A stretch of 64,000 bases of DNA from Nitzschia sp. pyKryTriq1 (GCA_956465555.1 OY101125.1:684501-748500); one strand, 5' to 3'. Counted from the stretch's first letter, positions 1 through 10,850 are shown. Numbers and translations: made by a program. The notes: a model not told the origin generated them from the letters alone.

Positions 1-2176
1 CAGGTCGAACTTCTCACGACAATCCCTTGCAAATTTGCACATTACAGTTGCATGGTTCGGTCTGGGTTCAGGCAAGCCGCAGGCGGCGACATAGGAATCA
101 CCAATGGTCTCGACTTTGAAGACCTTGCGCTTATCCGCAAGGGCATCGAACGCTCCGTAGACACTCTCCAAGAGACAAAAAACTTGTTGAGGATCTCTCG
201 TGGACGACCAGGCCGTGAAGCCTGCAATATCGGCAAACATGACCGTCTAGGACGGAAGGAGCAAGCGCGAACGAAGGTTGGTGGAGGGTGATTAGTGTTG
301 TTCAACTGGATCGAATATGTGACAAACCAGAACGCCCACATAAACTTACTGCCTCGGGGAATAAATCTGCAATGGCCGGCCCCTTGTTTTTGATCACGCC
401 CGAAGAAAGGGTTGTGCCATCCTCTCCATATTTGTCCATGGCCGAAGGAACCTGGCTGGTGAGGAAAGTCCCTTCCTTTTTTGAAACCTTTGCTTGCTTT
501 TCATCATCAAACAAACGATCGCGCACGTTTGAGGGGAAGAGAGAACTGACGATGGCTGTAGATTTCTGGGCGGCGCCGTATACTTTCTTCTGCCGACGCT
601 CCACGATGCAATCGTAAAACAAAAAGACAATTGCCGTAAATACAAAGATCATGACAGAAACAACAGTAAAGATGATCGCGTCATTGCTGATGTAGTCATC
701 TTCCATCGTGACCGAAGGGTAGACTCGAATGTGGAAGGGACAATACTCCTCGTCGAGAGGAACTCCTGTATATGTCTGAATCTCACCCTGATATTCGCTC
801 AACTCATTGAGCCAGGCCGAGATCTCAAGGTAGTCGAAGCTCGGGTCATGCCTATCTCCTCGACCAAGGTAGATTACATCGGGACCATTGATCTGAAAGG
901 TGAAAGTAGGATTGCACTCGTTTTCAAAGACCAAAACAATGCCATCCGAACCAGGAGGCAAAATCTGAATGCGTACAATGAAGAAGTGAAAAATGGGTCA
1001 GAACGCGATATCATTTCTGTTTGTGTTTGCACTTGCAAAGTGGCCCATTTCAGGAACACTCACGTCTTCAATGAGGTCTCGCCAGTAGATTGACATGGCC
1101 ATGATAGCGACGAGCTTTCCCCCTTCTTCCGCCATGTCACCGTCGCTACCATAGACCTCCACATTTTCAGCGGCAGTATCAAATACGGGGTAATAAATGT
1201 CAGAGATCGGCTCAGAAGGATCTTGATCGGCGTCGACATAGTCAGCAAACCACTCGACCGACCATTCAGTTTCCTGCACCCAGACGGGGTCGTTCTCGTC
1301 TGGTAAGTGATAAGCTCCACTGAATATTACTTTTCCCGTGTCCAAAATCTCCTCGAGAGGCCAGTTATCCGCAATCGAGAAAATGTCCCAACTATACAGC
1401 GGGCATCCGTAGCTGCAGGGGATGACCGGGTATGTTTGCCACTGTGGCAAAAGAATGCTGCGATTGTACGGCATATCACCCCAGTCGCTATTAATGACGT
1501 CGTGTTGTACCCAAGTATAGTTCACTTCGCCAAGGTATGTGGAGTCTCGCTCTTGCACTGCGATTGTCTCGTTCACCCAGTAGTTGTTAGGGCCAGTGTA
1601 CGCCTCCCAGTCGAGCCTGGTCTCGTTGGTGACCACCGTGTAAATGGCCATCACGGCGGCATTGGAAAGACTTTTGGTCTTCTTGGCTTTAACCCCAAAA
1701 TCTGGGAGGGTCACGAAAGGCCAGGTTGAGTTAGATGCTTTGGCATAGCTTGCCAGCCCGACCACAAATGAGTCCATAGCTCCCATGGTGAGATCCAACT
1801 TGGAATCCAGAGAGACGAGCACCTTCTTGGCATCTGCAAGGAAATCTTCTTCGAACTGGGTGTTTTCCTGGTTATCAACGTAGAAAAATACAAGTAGGGC
1901 AACGGTGATGGTCGAGGCAACCAACACCAGAATTACCAAGAGACGGATTCCAATAACTTGTCGGTTCAATTCGTTGCCAAGGATCTTGTCCTCTTGAGCT
2001 CGATCTTTTTGATTTACATGATTTGATCGAGAGAGACTCGTGCCGGTCCCAGTACCAGTACTTGACCTCGACGCATTGTCATCTTCGTCCTCTGGTGGAT
2101 CAGAATCGACTCCATCGTGGGTATCTTCCATGGCCCGACCATGCTCCTTCTCCAGTCGTTCTTGAGTCAGCTTCAT
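1..2176 (-). CDS. Receptor-type adenylate/guanylate cyclase (3' end beyond window)
   Basis: Predicted membrane receptor that makes cAMP or cGMP on an intracellular class III cyclase domain. Exons on the minus strand: 2176-1064, 964-350 and 246-<1. The introns 1063-965 and 349-247 are GT-AG and both phase 0, and the joins restore a continuous protein. An acidic, disordered cytoplasmic N-terminus is followed by TM1 (about residues 75-98), an ectodomain of about 370 residues with several N-x-T/S sites, and TM2 (about 467-489). The cyclase core starts near residue 575 with 'TVMFADIAGFTAWSS' (metal-binding Asp) and 'KVETIGDSYVAACGLP'. This two-TM architecture is common in diatoms, where the ectodomain is often called CHASE-like. 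Substrate choice (ATP or GTP) cannot be decided because the domain is cut at base 1. Confidence 0.9.
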
Positions 2177-2382
2177 GCTTTAAAATTTTTTCCTCAATTT
2201 CTAAAACTATGACATAGTAGTTCGTGTCGATTCTTCATTCTCGCGACCGGAAGTCGCCGGACAAGGTATCATACTCGTACTATTACAGGTACTGGTACTG
2301 TACTGGTACCGATATGGAAGGAGGAAGGAGGAGTCCCAGTGATAAATTCTCACTCCTGGATTCTTCATCTACTGTATCTAGT

Positions 2383-2398
2383 CTACTACTAGTAGTAG
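2383..2398. repeat. 16-bp perfect palindrome ctactactagtagtag
   Basis: Perfect inverted repeat. The identical 16-mer recurs at 22801-22816 and 22923-22938. Confidence 0.85.
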
Positions 2399-2836
2399 AG
2401 TGCTCGTGGGTACTGTAGGCGCAGGGTGTTCGTACCGGTACCGTGATGATGTTTTGATAAGTAATGTTACTCCGACAGGTCATTATTATTATGTCATCGT
2501 AAAAGGCATACATTTAGACTAGACTACTACCTCCCATAGTCTGAAGAAAGAAGCCTATGTTCCCTGTGTTCCTTCGTACCGGTAAGTACGTGTACTACAT
2601 ACCGGCAGTGCCGACGCGAGGGCTCCGAATCCCTTATGGAGTTCCCGCGGGTCGATACGTATTGGTGTGTTGGCCCAAGGGGGTGGAACTACTATGTTCT
2701 CCAATGAAGAGTCGCAACAACAGAATGAATAATGTTGTTATGGGTACTTGTAGTAGCGCACAAGATGGTGTGTTATTATGATGGGTACCTGAAGGTATGG
2801 GCTGCTACCCCCGCCCGTAACTTGCAGTTAAGGCTA

Positions 2837-2878
2837 GGTTCGATAGAGGGGTTAGTTGGTTCGATAGAGGGGTTAGTT
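2837..2878. repeat. 21-bp tandem repeat, two copies
   Basis: Two identical 21-bp units beginning 'ggttcgataga', at 2837-2857 and 2858-2878. Confidence 0.9.
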
Positions 2879-2961
2879 GGTACCCATCAAGGGGATAAAC
2901 CATACCCTAGACCCTCAAAAGGGTTGACACCTAAATGCACCGCCCCCAAAACACCCCATTT

Positions 2962-3028
2962 GGTTCGATCACTAGGAATCAATGCTAGGTTCGATCACTA
3001 GGATTCAATGCTTGGTTCGATCGATTCG
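2962..3028. repeat. 26-bp tandem repeat, two copies plus a partial third
   Basis: Units at 2962-2987 and 2988-3013 differ at two positions. A third unit starts at 3014 with the same 'ggttcgatc' and then diverges. It shares its first eight bases with the 21-bp repeat just upstream, so the two arrays may have a common origin. Confidence 0.85.
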
Positions 3029-3956
3029 ACTGAAATCCTTGAAAAAGAGTGGTCTGGCGGCTTACCCCCGGGTACGTAGGTAGCTAAAATTTTATAAAGG
3101 AAAAAGGAAGAAAAAGAAAGGAAAGAATTCCACTGTGCGTTAAGCGTAGAAAATGCTTTATCAAGGATCACATTTTAACGCGCATGAAATTCAAGGATCC
3201 TTGAAGATGCTTCCCGAACAACCTGGTCGCCAGATGGTGCGCTCCAACAAAAATATTCCATCATCGTTGCTACATACGTATTGACAAACAGTAGTAACGG
3301 CTGGTGAACAGAAAGCCCGATGTACCATCTGCATCATCGAATTGCCTCACAAAGTTATTGAAGAAAAGGTCACGACAAGTACATGGTTGCCCTCCATCTT
3401 CATGAAAACCATGCCATTTGCAAGGCATTTGGCTTGTTGGAAGGAGGTGGGGACAAGTCTTGTCTGGGGCGAAGAATCTAATTCGACCAAATTTTGGTAG
3501 CAAAAAATCGGCCGCAGTAGGGGGGCGTGATTGGTGGTTTGGCTAATCCGTGTTGTTTGGTGATCGGCGGCAGCATTCCGCTCGACACAATTGAGAGCGC
3601 CAAAACAAAGGGCACTTTTCGTAAAATTGAAGCGTTCATGCCCATTTTCACTCATAATATTGAGTTTTGACTGATAATGTTTAGTTTTGACACTGCGCTT
3701 ACACTTTTATTGCATCCGCTTACACTTTTATTTCGTTTATTCTGTCCAGATCGAGATATTTTAGTCGATAATGTGCTCTTTTTGTAAAAAGCTTACACTA
3801 CGCTACCTACGTGGCCGGGGTATCCCCGGTCTGGCACCTGTCCTAATGATACAGTAAGAAAAGGACCGGTGCGTGCGCGCCGCTTTTTTCCGATGTTGTG
3901 ATCTCTTGTTGTGTGATGGATAGCCGGCCGGCGTGCGTCGGCATCAAAAAATAATC

Positions 3957-4190
3957 AAGTCTAATGTGATAATAATAATAAGTAGCGGTTTGGATGGGTA
4001 TTATCTGCCAATGTTGTCTTAGATGTATACTCGATGTAAAGCAAATGGGGTGATTGGGTCTGGAGAAAGCCCCAAGTCTAATGTGATAATAATAATAAGT
4101 AGCGGTTTGGATGGGTATTATCTGCCAATGTTGTCTTAGATGTATACTCGATGTAAAGCAAATGGGGTGATTGGGTCTGGAGAAAGCCCC
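3957..4190. repeat. Perfect 117-bp tandem duplication
   Basis: Bases 3957-4073 and 4074-4190 are identical across the full 117 bp by direct reading. Each copy contains an (ata)n stretch. The identity implies a very recent duplication or gene conversion. Confidence 0.93.
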
Positions 4191-5047
4191 ATCAAATTCT
4201 TAGGAAGAATTTGTCTGGAGAATTTGTCTGGAGAATTTTTTTGCGCAAATTCAGGCAGGTGGGTTTGGCAGGTGAATTCGGCAATCGGATGTAAAGAAAG
4301 AACGTATGACCTTTCTCCTAGGAGAATCTCTAAGGAGACCATGGAGAATCCCCTGGAGAATCCCCTGGAGAACAGATCCGCCATCCTGGAGATTCTGCGC
4401 CTCAGATGGAAGAACGCCTTGCACGCCGTGAAGACTCCTACAAGTCTTGTGTTGTGTTTTTGGTTCACATTTTTGCATATTGATGTGGCACTTTGCCCTT
4501 CCTGTCCCTTGGCCTTTTCTCGCTCGTAGAGACGAGTGGCCTCCTTATTGTGTGCAGGGAGTACAGTAACTGTGGTGCTACTCGAATTTTCACGAGAACC
4601 ATCGAGAATTCTAAAAGCTGGTATCGGTGGAAAATTCCAAGGATTTCTACAGTAGTACTTTTTACCTAAAAAGCTCGTAAGAACAAGGACTTTTCTTGTA
4701 CTTTCCACGATTATCTACCGGTACACGTGTACAGTATCAGTATTGGGTATTGTTAAAAAGAGCTGCGAAACCGTAGTATAACGGTACACACGTGCCAGGG
4801 ACCCCCCCGCCAGCAGGGGGGAAAGGGGAAAGATCGCTGATTACAGTACGAGTACTGGTACTCGTCGTACGGTAGGAGATCGATGAAAGAAAAAGAAGAT
4901 CATTATTTTTTTTATCATCGTCGTCTTCCAAAGAAAGGTCAACAGTCGTCAATCAGTCCAAAGTCCAAACGCATTACTCGATTGGATGCCCTCAACTTAC
5001 CACTGCTGGCTCTTTTGTTGCGTATAATCTTGAGACTGTTTGATACC

Positions 5048-5424
5048 ATGAGTGGAAAATACGACGACTATGACTGGTACGTGGTGCATGCGATGACAAG
5101 AGAAACGACGGAAACATGGTAGTCCGACAAAGAGTGTTCTCAAAATACCGTTGTAAACTTTGTTTATCAAACTTTAGGGATGAGCTCCCCGAGGATGTAA
5201 AGGAGGCCGCTAAAAAGCTGGGGTACACCAAGAAGCACTGGGACAAGGATAAGGACCCAAAGGAATCCGATGAATACTGGAAGGATTTGACACCCGAGCA
5301 ACAAGAGTAAGTGTTTGCCTTGATTTTTCGTGTCATTTGGATCTTTAGGAAACTCATTCAACGCTCTTTCAGTGCTGCTAAAGTTCTGGGTTACGACGAG
5401 AAAACTTGGGATGCCGATGACTAA
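5048..5424 (+). CDS. Small diatom protein with two W..AA..LGY..WD repeats (69 aa)
   Basis: Three-exon gene: 5048-5076, 5178-5306 and 5373-5424, with GT-AG introns 5077-5177 and 5307-5372. The 210-nt joined frame encodes 69 residues and ends in TAA. After 'MSGKYDDYDW' come two related units of about 30 residues. The first reads 'ELPEDVKEAAKKLGYTKKHW' then D; the second runs from 'YWKDLTPEQQDAAKVLGY' to 'DEKTWDADD'. The shared consensus is W-x-x-L-x2-[DE]-x2-[DE]-AA-K-x-LGY-x4-WD. The codon interrupted by each intron is restored exactly at the conserved positions, which is strong support for the model. From memory, similar short repeats occur at the ends of many diatom proteins; no function is known to me. 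Confidence 0.85.
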
Positions 5425-5653
5425 GAATCAGAATCACGAGAAGACGGATTCATCGCCATAACTCCTCGGTATGTGGCTGCTCCTACTCCTATGGCTTTGA
5501 TTGGAAAGATTCTTTGGTCACTGGGTATCCAGGAATTGTCTAATATGCTAGAGAGACGACAATATTTACAACTTGTCTTGATTTTTGGGATCATCGAGAC
5601 GTTCGTGAAGTTTTGTATCCATCGATAGAATCTCGGCGCTTTTCTCAACTGAT

Positions 5654-5849
5654 GATAACAGCGGATAGCAAAGCATGTAAAGGTAGATTATAGTAATAGA
5701 TAATAATAAAGTCATGGTCATCAATCTCGGAGGATTGGTGAATGGTGTGAGTGGAAATCTATGATGATATGGAGATCTTGTGCTAGCGCCATGCGTGGAA
5801 TGCTGGAATTCCCGATTCCAGATTCCTTCGTATCATTGCGCTGTTGTCA
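5654..5849. repeat. 196-bp dispersed direct repeat, copy 1
   Basis: Near-identical to 6073-6268 (offset 419). It begins 'gataacagcggatagcaaag' and ends '...ctgttgtca'. It lies in the 3' region of the 69-aa gene. Confidence 0.9.
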
Positions 5850-6072
5850 CTCCCCTCATTTCGTCACGTTAGAGGAGAAATGTATGCTAGTTCGTCATCA
5901 TAGCTCGTTGTAAAAGCCGTTTTGTTCCGTGGGTGTTAAAATCTTTGGTGAGTTGGTCCTTACAAAGTCGATGAAATGTATATCAGCCCTTGTGGATATT
6001 GTGGATGACAATAATGATACTTAGCTGTGTATTTTCATGGCAAAGTGCAATTGGTAGCAAGACTGTTAATCT

Positions 6073-6268
6073 GATGACAGCGGATAGCAAAGCATGTAAA
6101 GGTAGATTATAGTAATAGATAATAATAAAGTCATGGTCATCAATCTCGGAGGATTGGTGAATGGTGTGAGTGGAAATCTATGATGATATGGAGATCTTGT
6201 GCTAGCGCCATGCGTGGAATGCTGGAATTCCCGATTCCCGATTCCTTCGTATCATTGCGCTGTTGTCA
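6073..6268. repeat. 196-bp dispersed direct repeat, copy 2
   Basis: Second copy of the 5654-5849 repeat with only a few substitutions. A 79-codon ORF starting inside it is judged to be chance. Confidence 0.9.
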
Positions 6269-6511
6269 ACTGACTGCCAATTGTGCGACCCCCCCTGCCT
6301 TCGCCGCGTGGCAGACCAAAAAGAATGCTTTGGCTGGAATGAAATATCGCTCAATGTTAGAATTACGAGAGACAGACCTGCATCTTGCATTTTTATTTAG
6401 GGGGGTTCTACTAGCATAGCTAGATCTCTCATAGACACGCAGAAGTGGATTGGCCCTTTCATTCTCTCAAATACTGGCAACTCGCTCCCATTGGGAGCTT
6501 ATTGTACTGTC

Positions 6512-6567
6512 TAGAGAGTAGAGAGAGAGAGAGAGAGAGTAGCTACTAGAGAGTAGAGAGAGAGAGG
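6512..6567. repeat. GA-rich low-complexity tract
   Basis: Two 'ctagagagtagagagaga'-like blocks, about 30 bp apart, made mostly of GA dinucleotides. Confidence 0.8.
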
Positions 6568-7314
6568 GTGGCTGGACCGGTACCATCATTGCCGTACCGC
6601 GTAATGTGAGAGCAGAAGAAGGACTAGCCAAGTCCATGACGAGTCCGATCAGTCTATACGAGCCGGGCGGCAACCGATGCACATCTTGGGTGTTCGTACA
6701 GCTCAACGGTCATCGGCGAGAGCCGATGAGACAGATCGATGGAGTTGTTGGGCCGGTAGTACTATTAGAACTAGAATTAGATTTATTGTGAGTTTGGGCC
6801 GCTATGGCCTTTTTTCAGGCCTCTAGATGTTGTGCTGGAAGTAAGTGACACTGGGAATACGGGAGGACAACATGGTCAAACCCAAGAAAAATCACTAAGC
6901 TCTGTCACTATGTGTGAAGTAAATCAATAAGAGGAGCTTAGTAGATTATTTATGAGACTACGGTAGTGGTGAGGAGAGCATCATGGCTCCTTCTCGCTAT
7001 CGGTCGTTGACGGATGACGGACGGCCAGTGACGTCACATATGGATCTTGGATCTAATCATCTCCCTCGCTCTTCTTTGATGATCTTTTTTGCCTCTTTAT
7101 CATAACGCACCCGTACTAGTACAGTAGGGACCGCATCGAGCTACCGTAGTAGAGTAGGGTATAACAGTACCGGAACTCTACTCTACTGGTACTGCTCATA
7201 GAGTACCGGTACCGGTATACCCGTACGAGCACTCCAAACTCCAAAAGAATTACCGACCATCACGCACCACGGCAGATCATCAGTTCCACAAGTATCATCC
7301 CTCATAGTTCAGGC

Positions 7315-7902
7315 ATGAGCAAAGAAGAAACTGAACCAGAATCCAAGAAAGCAAAGTAAGTGACTGACTGACTGATTGATTCCAGGCCTTTTAAACTTTA
7401 TGGATACGAATACTCACCAAGCACCGAATCATCATCCCGTTTACTGCACCTCTGACGACTCGATATCCAGGACCATGCCCAGCGTTACCGAAGGAGTCGA
7501 TTTCGACACTGTAGCCAGAGAGTGGCGTGTGAAGTGGTCGCCAGACAACGACAAGAAATCGCTTCAGGAATGCCAGAAAGCACTGGAAGGAATATTGGAC
7601 GAGGTCAAGAAGATCGACGGGTTCAAATCCGTGAGTGTTGAGCTAAGAGGCAGGCGACGTTGCTATATTTCGTGTTGACAGTTTCAATATCTCACATTGT
7701 ATTTTCTTCCTATCAACAGGTACAACGCGTAGTTTGCGGTGGCTGCATGGACTTCAAGGTTATTGTGGCATTGACTGCGGAGAAATTTGGGGCCTGGGAG
7801 GGTAAGAAGTTTGCTCCCGAAGAAGATTTTCTGGCCAAGCTCGAAGCCATTGACGGTGTCGACCAGGTTGAGACGCAGACCTTTACCCTCATGCCGATGT
7901 AA
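7315..7902 (+). CDS. Conserved algal protein with CGGC motif (127 aa)
   Basis: Exons 7315-7355, 7471-7630 and 7720-7902 (introns 7356-7470 and 7631-7719, GT-AG, phases 2 and 0). After a charged N-terminus 'MSKEETEPESKKAK' the protein runs 'REWRVKWSPDNDKKSLQECQ', then 'VQRVVCGGCMDFKVIV', then 'FGAWEGKKFAPEEDFLA' and ends 'ETQTFTLMPM'. The central C-G-G-C could bind a metal or act as a redox pair; that is inference. From memory, similar small proteins occur in other eukaryotic algae without an assigned function. The two introns fall exactly where alternative readings would break the frame. Confidence 0.82.
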
Positions 7903-8068
7903 ATTACCCAGACAATGAATGCTCGCATGCTTGTGCTCTAGTATTCGTACTGTACAATGCTGCACTGTTATGGATCGACGGGATCCGATTCTTCGCAGAG
8001 TAGCAGGCATTGTGACGTATCACAAGACTCATTATAAAAACATCATACATAACATCACAGCATTTTCT

Positions 8069-10312
8069 CTAAAGATTAGAAACGTCAAAGGCTTTCACGT
8101 CTAACGCAGACTTTTCGATTGTCTCGAGGGAATGCTGTTCTTCGCCGCCGACTCGTAATCGCTTGTCATGCCATGTGACAAGACTAGGACGATGCCCGAC
8201 ACTGACATACGTCAAACCAGGCGCTGACATTTGTCCGTTTTTGAACAATTGCTTCTTTCCCATATCCCGTAGCAGACTGTACATTTTCGATTCAGCTATC
8301 ATATCCAGCGCGGATGTGGCCTCGTCCAAGATCACCAAGCGTGGAGCATTGACCAATACGCGGCCAAACGCAAGTCGTTGTTGCTCTCCCAGTGAGAGCG
8401 TATTGCTCCAGTCCAAGACAGTCCGAAGGCCCTTGATTGGATCTCCATCTCCAACGCGAGATGCCAGTTGCCCAAGATCGACCTTGTCAAGAACGTCAAG
8501 CAAATCCTGGTCTGACAAAGATCGTTTCAACAATTGCCCTTTCGGCATGATGTGTCCTTCGGGGTAATCTTTGGGATCCATGTTTTCCAAACTTGGATAT
8601 AATAGCTGATCTTTCAGTGAGCCCAGTGGGCAGTACGGTCGTTGCGGTAAAAAGTAAACTTCTTCAGCTGGTGGTCGTTGAATCACCCCATTGCCCGTAG
8701 TCCAAAGTCCAGCAACTCCTCGCAACAAGGACGACTTGCCAGCTCCAGAATTTCCAACGATCAGCAAATTTTCTCCCTCTTGGATCTTCATGCTCAAGCC
8801 TCGGATCAAAATCCGTTTCTTATCAGGTGTGCACAAGTCGAGTCCTTCAATGGATAGAATGGGCATTTTGGACGGAGCCGCTCGCCCGTTGTCTCCAACT
8901 TCAGTGGCAGGATAGGACTTCAATTCGATCTTTCCGAATTCCAACAACTCATTCATTCGGGCCACCACAGCATCAGTTTCATTATAGAGAGCACTTACCT
9001 CGGAAGAAGCTTTCGTGTCGTTGGCCAGTCGTAAAAGTGGCATGGAAGCATCTCGTTCTGGGTCGGCCTCTCGCATAGCCGTAAGAAAGACCGACAATCG
9101 ATCAATACCAGCACTGAACCTTGACAATTGCTCAAATTGATTGACAATGATACTAAGATCATTTAAGATGTGATTGAAGGCACCGACTGACTGTGAAATG
9201 ACTCCCAATTCAATTTCTCCCGCAAAGTACTTGGGAGCGACGACCGTGACGGGCAAGAGTTGAATCATGAAGCGATATCCATTGGTAAAGAATTCCAGAT
9301 TTCGTTGCGCCCCAATCAAATCTCGGGTATTTTCAATGACATCATTCAGACGAACACCAATGGCCTTTCCTTCCAAATCTTCTCCTCGATAAAAGGCAAT
9401 GCTTTCGGCATTTTCTCGCCATCGCACCAACGAGTATCGAAAATTGGCCTCCTTGGACAGTTGGTCATAGTTCAATCTCACCAAATCCTTTCCAATCCAA
9501 GTAGTGGTGACGGTACCAAATATAGAGTACGCTATGATTGCCACAAAGAGCTGGGGGTAGATGGAGTACAAAATCAAAGAGAAGGAGACCACATCAATGA
9601 TGGAAGTGACAATCGTCAAGAAGAGTTGGAGTGAAAAGCTCGTGAAGGTCTTGACATCTTCAGTAATCCGTTGATCAGGATTGTCCACTTCCCGCCCTCG
9701 TTCCAAAGCGTAATAGACGCGATTGTCTTCATACAATTGCAGGGTTCGATCAGTCATCCATTCTCGCCAGTGTACCGCCAGCCGTTCTCTTTGAAACTTG
9801 TACAGTGTCACGATGGGAGCTCCTGCTAGAAGCGCCAGAACGTATTTCGTAAGGACCGAGTAAAATTCGACTGAATTCTTGGCGCTGAGGGCATTCCAAA
9901 AGTCCTTTCCTAAATAGGAAAAGGCCACCGACACGCCGCTGTTGAGCACTGTCAACCCAATCATTCCAGCAAACAACCAGCGACCAGCGTTGGATTCTTG
10001 AAAGTACGGAAATGCCATTTCCCAAAATAATTTCGTCTGATCTCCAATTTTCTTCCAATCCAGCTGTCCCGAAGGGGAAGAAGAAGAAGAAGAAGAAGAA
10101 TCAACAGCAGAAGCAGCGGCGCTTTCATCGGTGGAAGACGTCGAAGATTTGTACAAGCGCGAAGAACCAATCGACTTGGGTGGAGAAAGGTGGGGGGCTG
10201 TTGCTGTACTCGTAGCGCTTGCCCTGGGAAGACTACATTGAAAAGCTTCTGCAGTTCCCGCCAGACACAGAACTATGACGCAAGCAAAAGTGAAGAATAT
10301 GCTCCTTTTCAT
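8069..10312 (-). CDS. Plastid-targeted ABC half-transporter (ABCD / YddA-SbmA type)
   Basis: Single-exon 747-aa protein. The N-terminus is a signal peptide ending 'LAGTAEAF', matching the diatom plastid motif with Phe at +1 of the cleavage site, followed by a Ser/Ala/Thr-rich transit region. The membrane domain (about residues 90-410) is of the ABC_membrane_2 type shared by peroxisomal ABCD proteins and bacterial YddA/SbmA/BacA-like proteins. The nucleotide-binding domain has Walker A 'GNSGAGKSS' (520-528), signature 'LSLGEQQ' (639-645) and Walker B 'LVILDEATSALD' (about 659-670). With one membrane domain and one ATPase domain it should work as a dimer. The substrate cannot be inferred; acyl-CoA/fatty acid export or cofactor transport are the options known for relatives. 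Confidence 0.9.
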   Translation of the reverse strand: MKRSIFFTFACVIVLCLAGTAEAFQCSLPRASATSTATAPHLSPPKSIGSSRLYKSSTSSTDESAAASAVDSSSSSSSSPSGQLDWKKIGDQTKLFWEMAFPYFQESNAGRWLFAGMIGLTVLNSGVSVAFSYLGKDFWNALSAKNSVEFYSVLTKYVLALLAGAPIVTLYKFQRERLAVHWREWMTDRTLQLYEDNRVYYALERGREVDNPDQRITEDVKTFTSFSLQLFLTIVTSIIDVVSFSLILYSIYPQLFVAIIAYSIFGTVTTTWIGKDLVRLNYDQLSKEANFRYSLVRWRENAESIAFYRGEDLEGKAIGVRLNDVIENTRDLIGAQRNLEFFTNGYRFMIQLLPVTVVAPKYFAGEIELGVISQSVGAFNHILNDLSIIVNQFEQLSRFSAGIDRLSVFLTAMREADPERDASMPLLRLANDTKASSEVSALYNETDAVVARMNELLEFGKIELKSYPATEVGDNGRAAPSKMPILSIEGLDLCTPDKKRILIRGLSMKIQEGENLLIVGNSGAGKSSLLRGVAGLWTTGNGVIQRPPAEEVYFLPQRPYCPLGSLKDQLLYPSLENMDPKDYPEGHIMPKGQLLKRSLSDQDLLDVLDKVDLGQLASRVGDGDPIKGLRTVLDWSNTLSLGEQQRLAFGRVLVNAPRLVILDEATSALDMIAESKMYSLLRDMGKKQLFKNGQMSAPGLTYVSVGHRPSLVTWHDKRLRVGGEEQHSLETIEKSALDVKAFDVSNL

Positions 10313-10850
10313 TGTTGTGTTCTTTCAAGTGTGGGATCTCAATATATGGTTCAATGATGATATTGATATGAATATGTAATATGATGGTTGATGGTACGAG
10401 TAATACGTAATAACGACGGTATAGTGACGCAGAAAACAAAAACGCAACGAAAGAAGATCTTCGTTGTCGTCAAAAACGCACGCATGACGCATGCTTTTCT
10501 GGATAGTTGACCCATACGACTAAAAAATATAGGGGCGATGGCCTCCCCCTATTAGTCCCACACAACAGCAGATCTCTCCCCCGCCCCCCCCCCCCCGCGC
10601 CCTCCTAGAGTACTACGGTATATCTCACCATCGCTCCCTCTATCTATCGGTCGTACAGTACTAGTACTGTAGCTATATAGCTACTTGAGACTTCTTCCAA
10701 ACGCAAAGAGTGAGCTGTATTTACCAGCTACCGGTAGAGAGTCTACTACTGGCTCATATTAGCAGCTCCAGTTGTTGTCTTCCAAAATACAGTTGTACCA
10801 CCAATGCTCCGGCAATCCTCGGCGAGGAGGCAGAAACTTGATGATGATTC
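10313..10850. other. Spacer, with poly-C run
   Basis: 5' flank of the ABC transporter and 3' flank of the F-box-like gene. It contains a run of about 13 C near 10584-10596 within a C-rich stretch, and CTAG/GTAC-rich DNA at about 10655-10690. No gene seen. Confidence 0.6.

Larger units (their letters stand above)
2177..5047. other. Gene-poor spacer with tandem repeats
   Basis: No ORF here has recognisable domain content. The stretch holds GTAC/CCGG-rich palindromic DNA (about 2276-2314), a 16-bp palindrome at 2383-2398, two small tandem repeats (2837-2878 and 2962-3028), a perfect 117-bp tandem duplication (3957-4190) and a run of degenerate 'ggagaat' motifs (about 4200-4375). ORFs of 75-190 codons occur on both strands but carry low-complexity or repeat-derived sequence. 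Confidence 0.6.
5425..7314. other. Spacer with dispersed 196-bp repeat and GA-rich tracts
   Basis: No supported gene. It contains the two copies of a 196-bp direct repeat, a GA-rich low-complexity tract (about 6512-6567) and GTAC/CCGG palindromic DNA (about 7174-7222) shortly before the next gene's start codon. Confidence 0.6.

Noticed and set aside
2837-3028. GGTTCGAT units suggesting tRNA T-loops
   Set aside because: They are short tandem repeats; no cloverleaf on either strand.
3270-3655. Overlapping 77- and 102-codon minus ORFs
   Set aside because: Different frames of the same stretch, no recognised motif; possible repeat debris but not supported.
4136-4708. 190-codon minus ORF
   Set aside because: Built from the 117-bp repeat and 'ggagaat' repeats (FSRGFSRGF); no family content.
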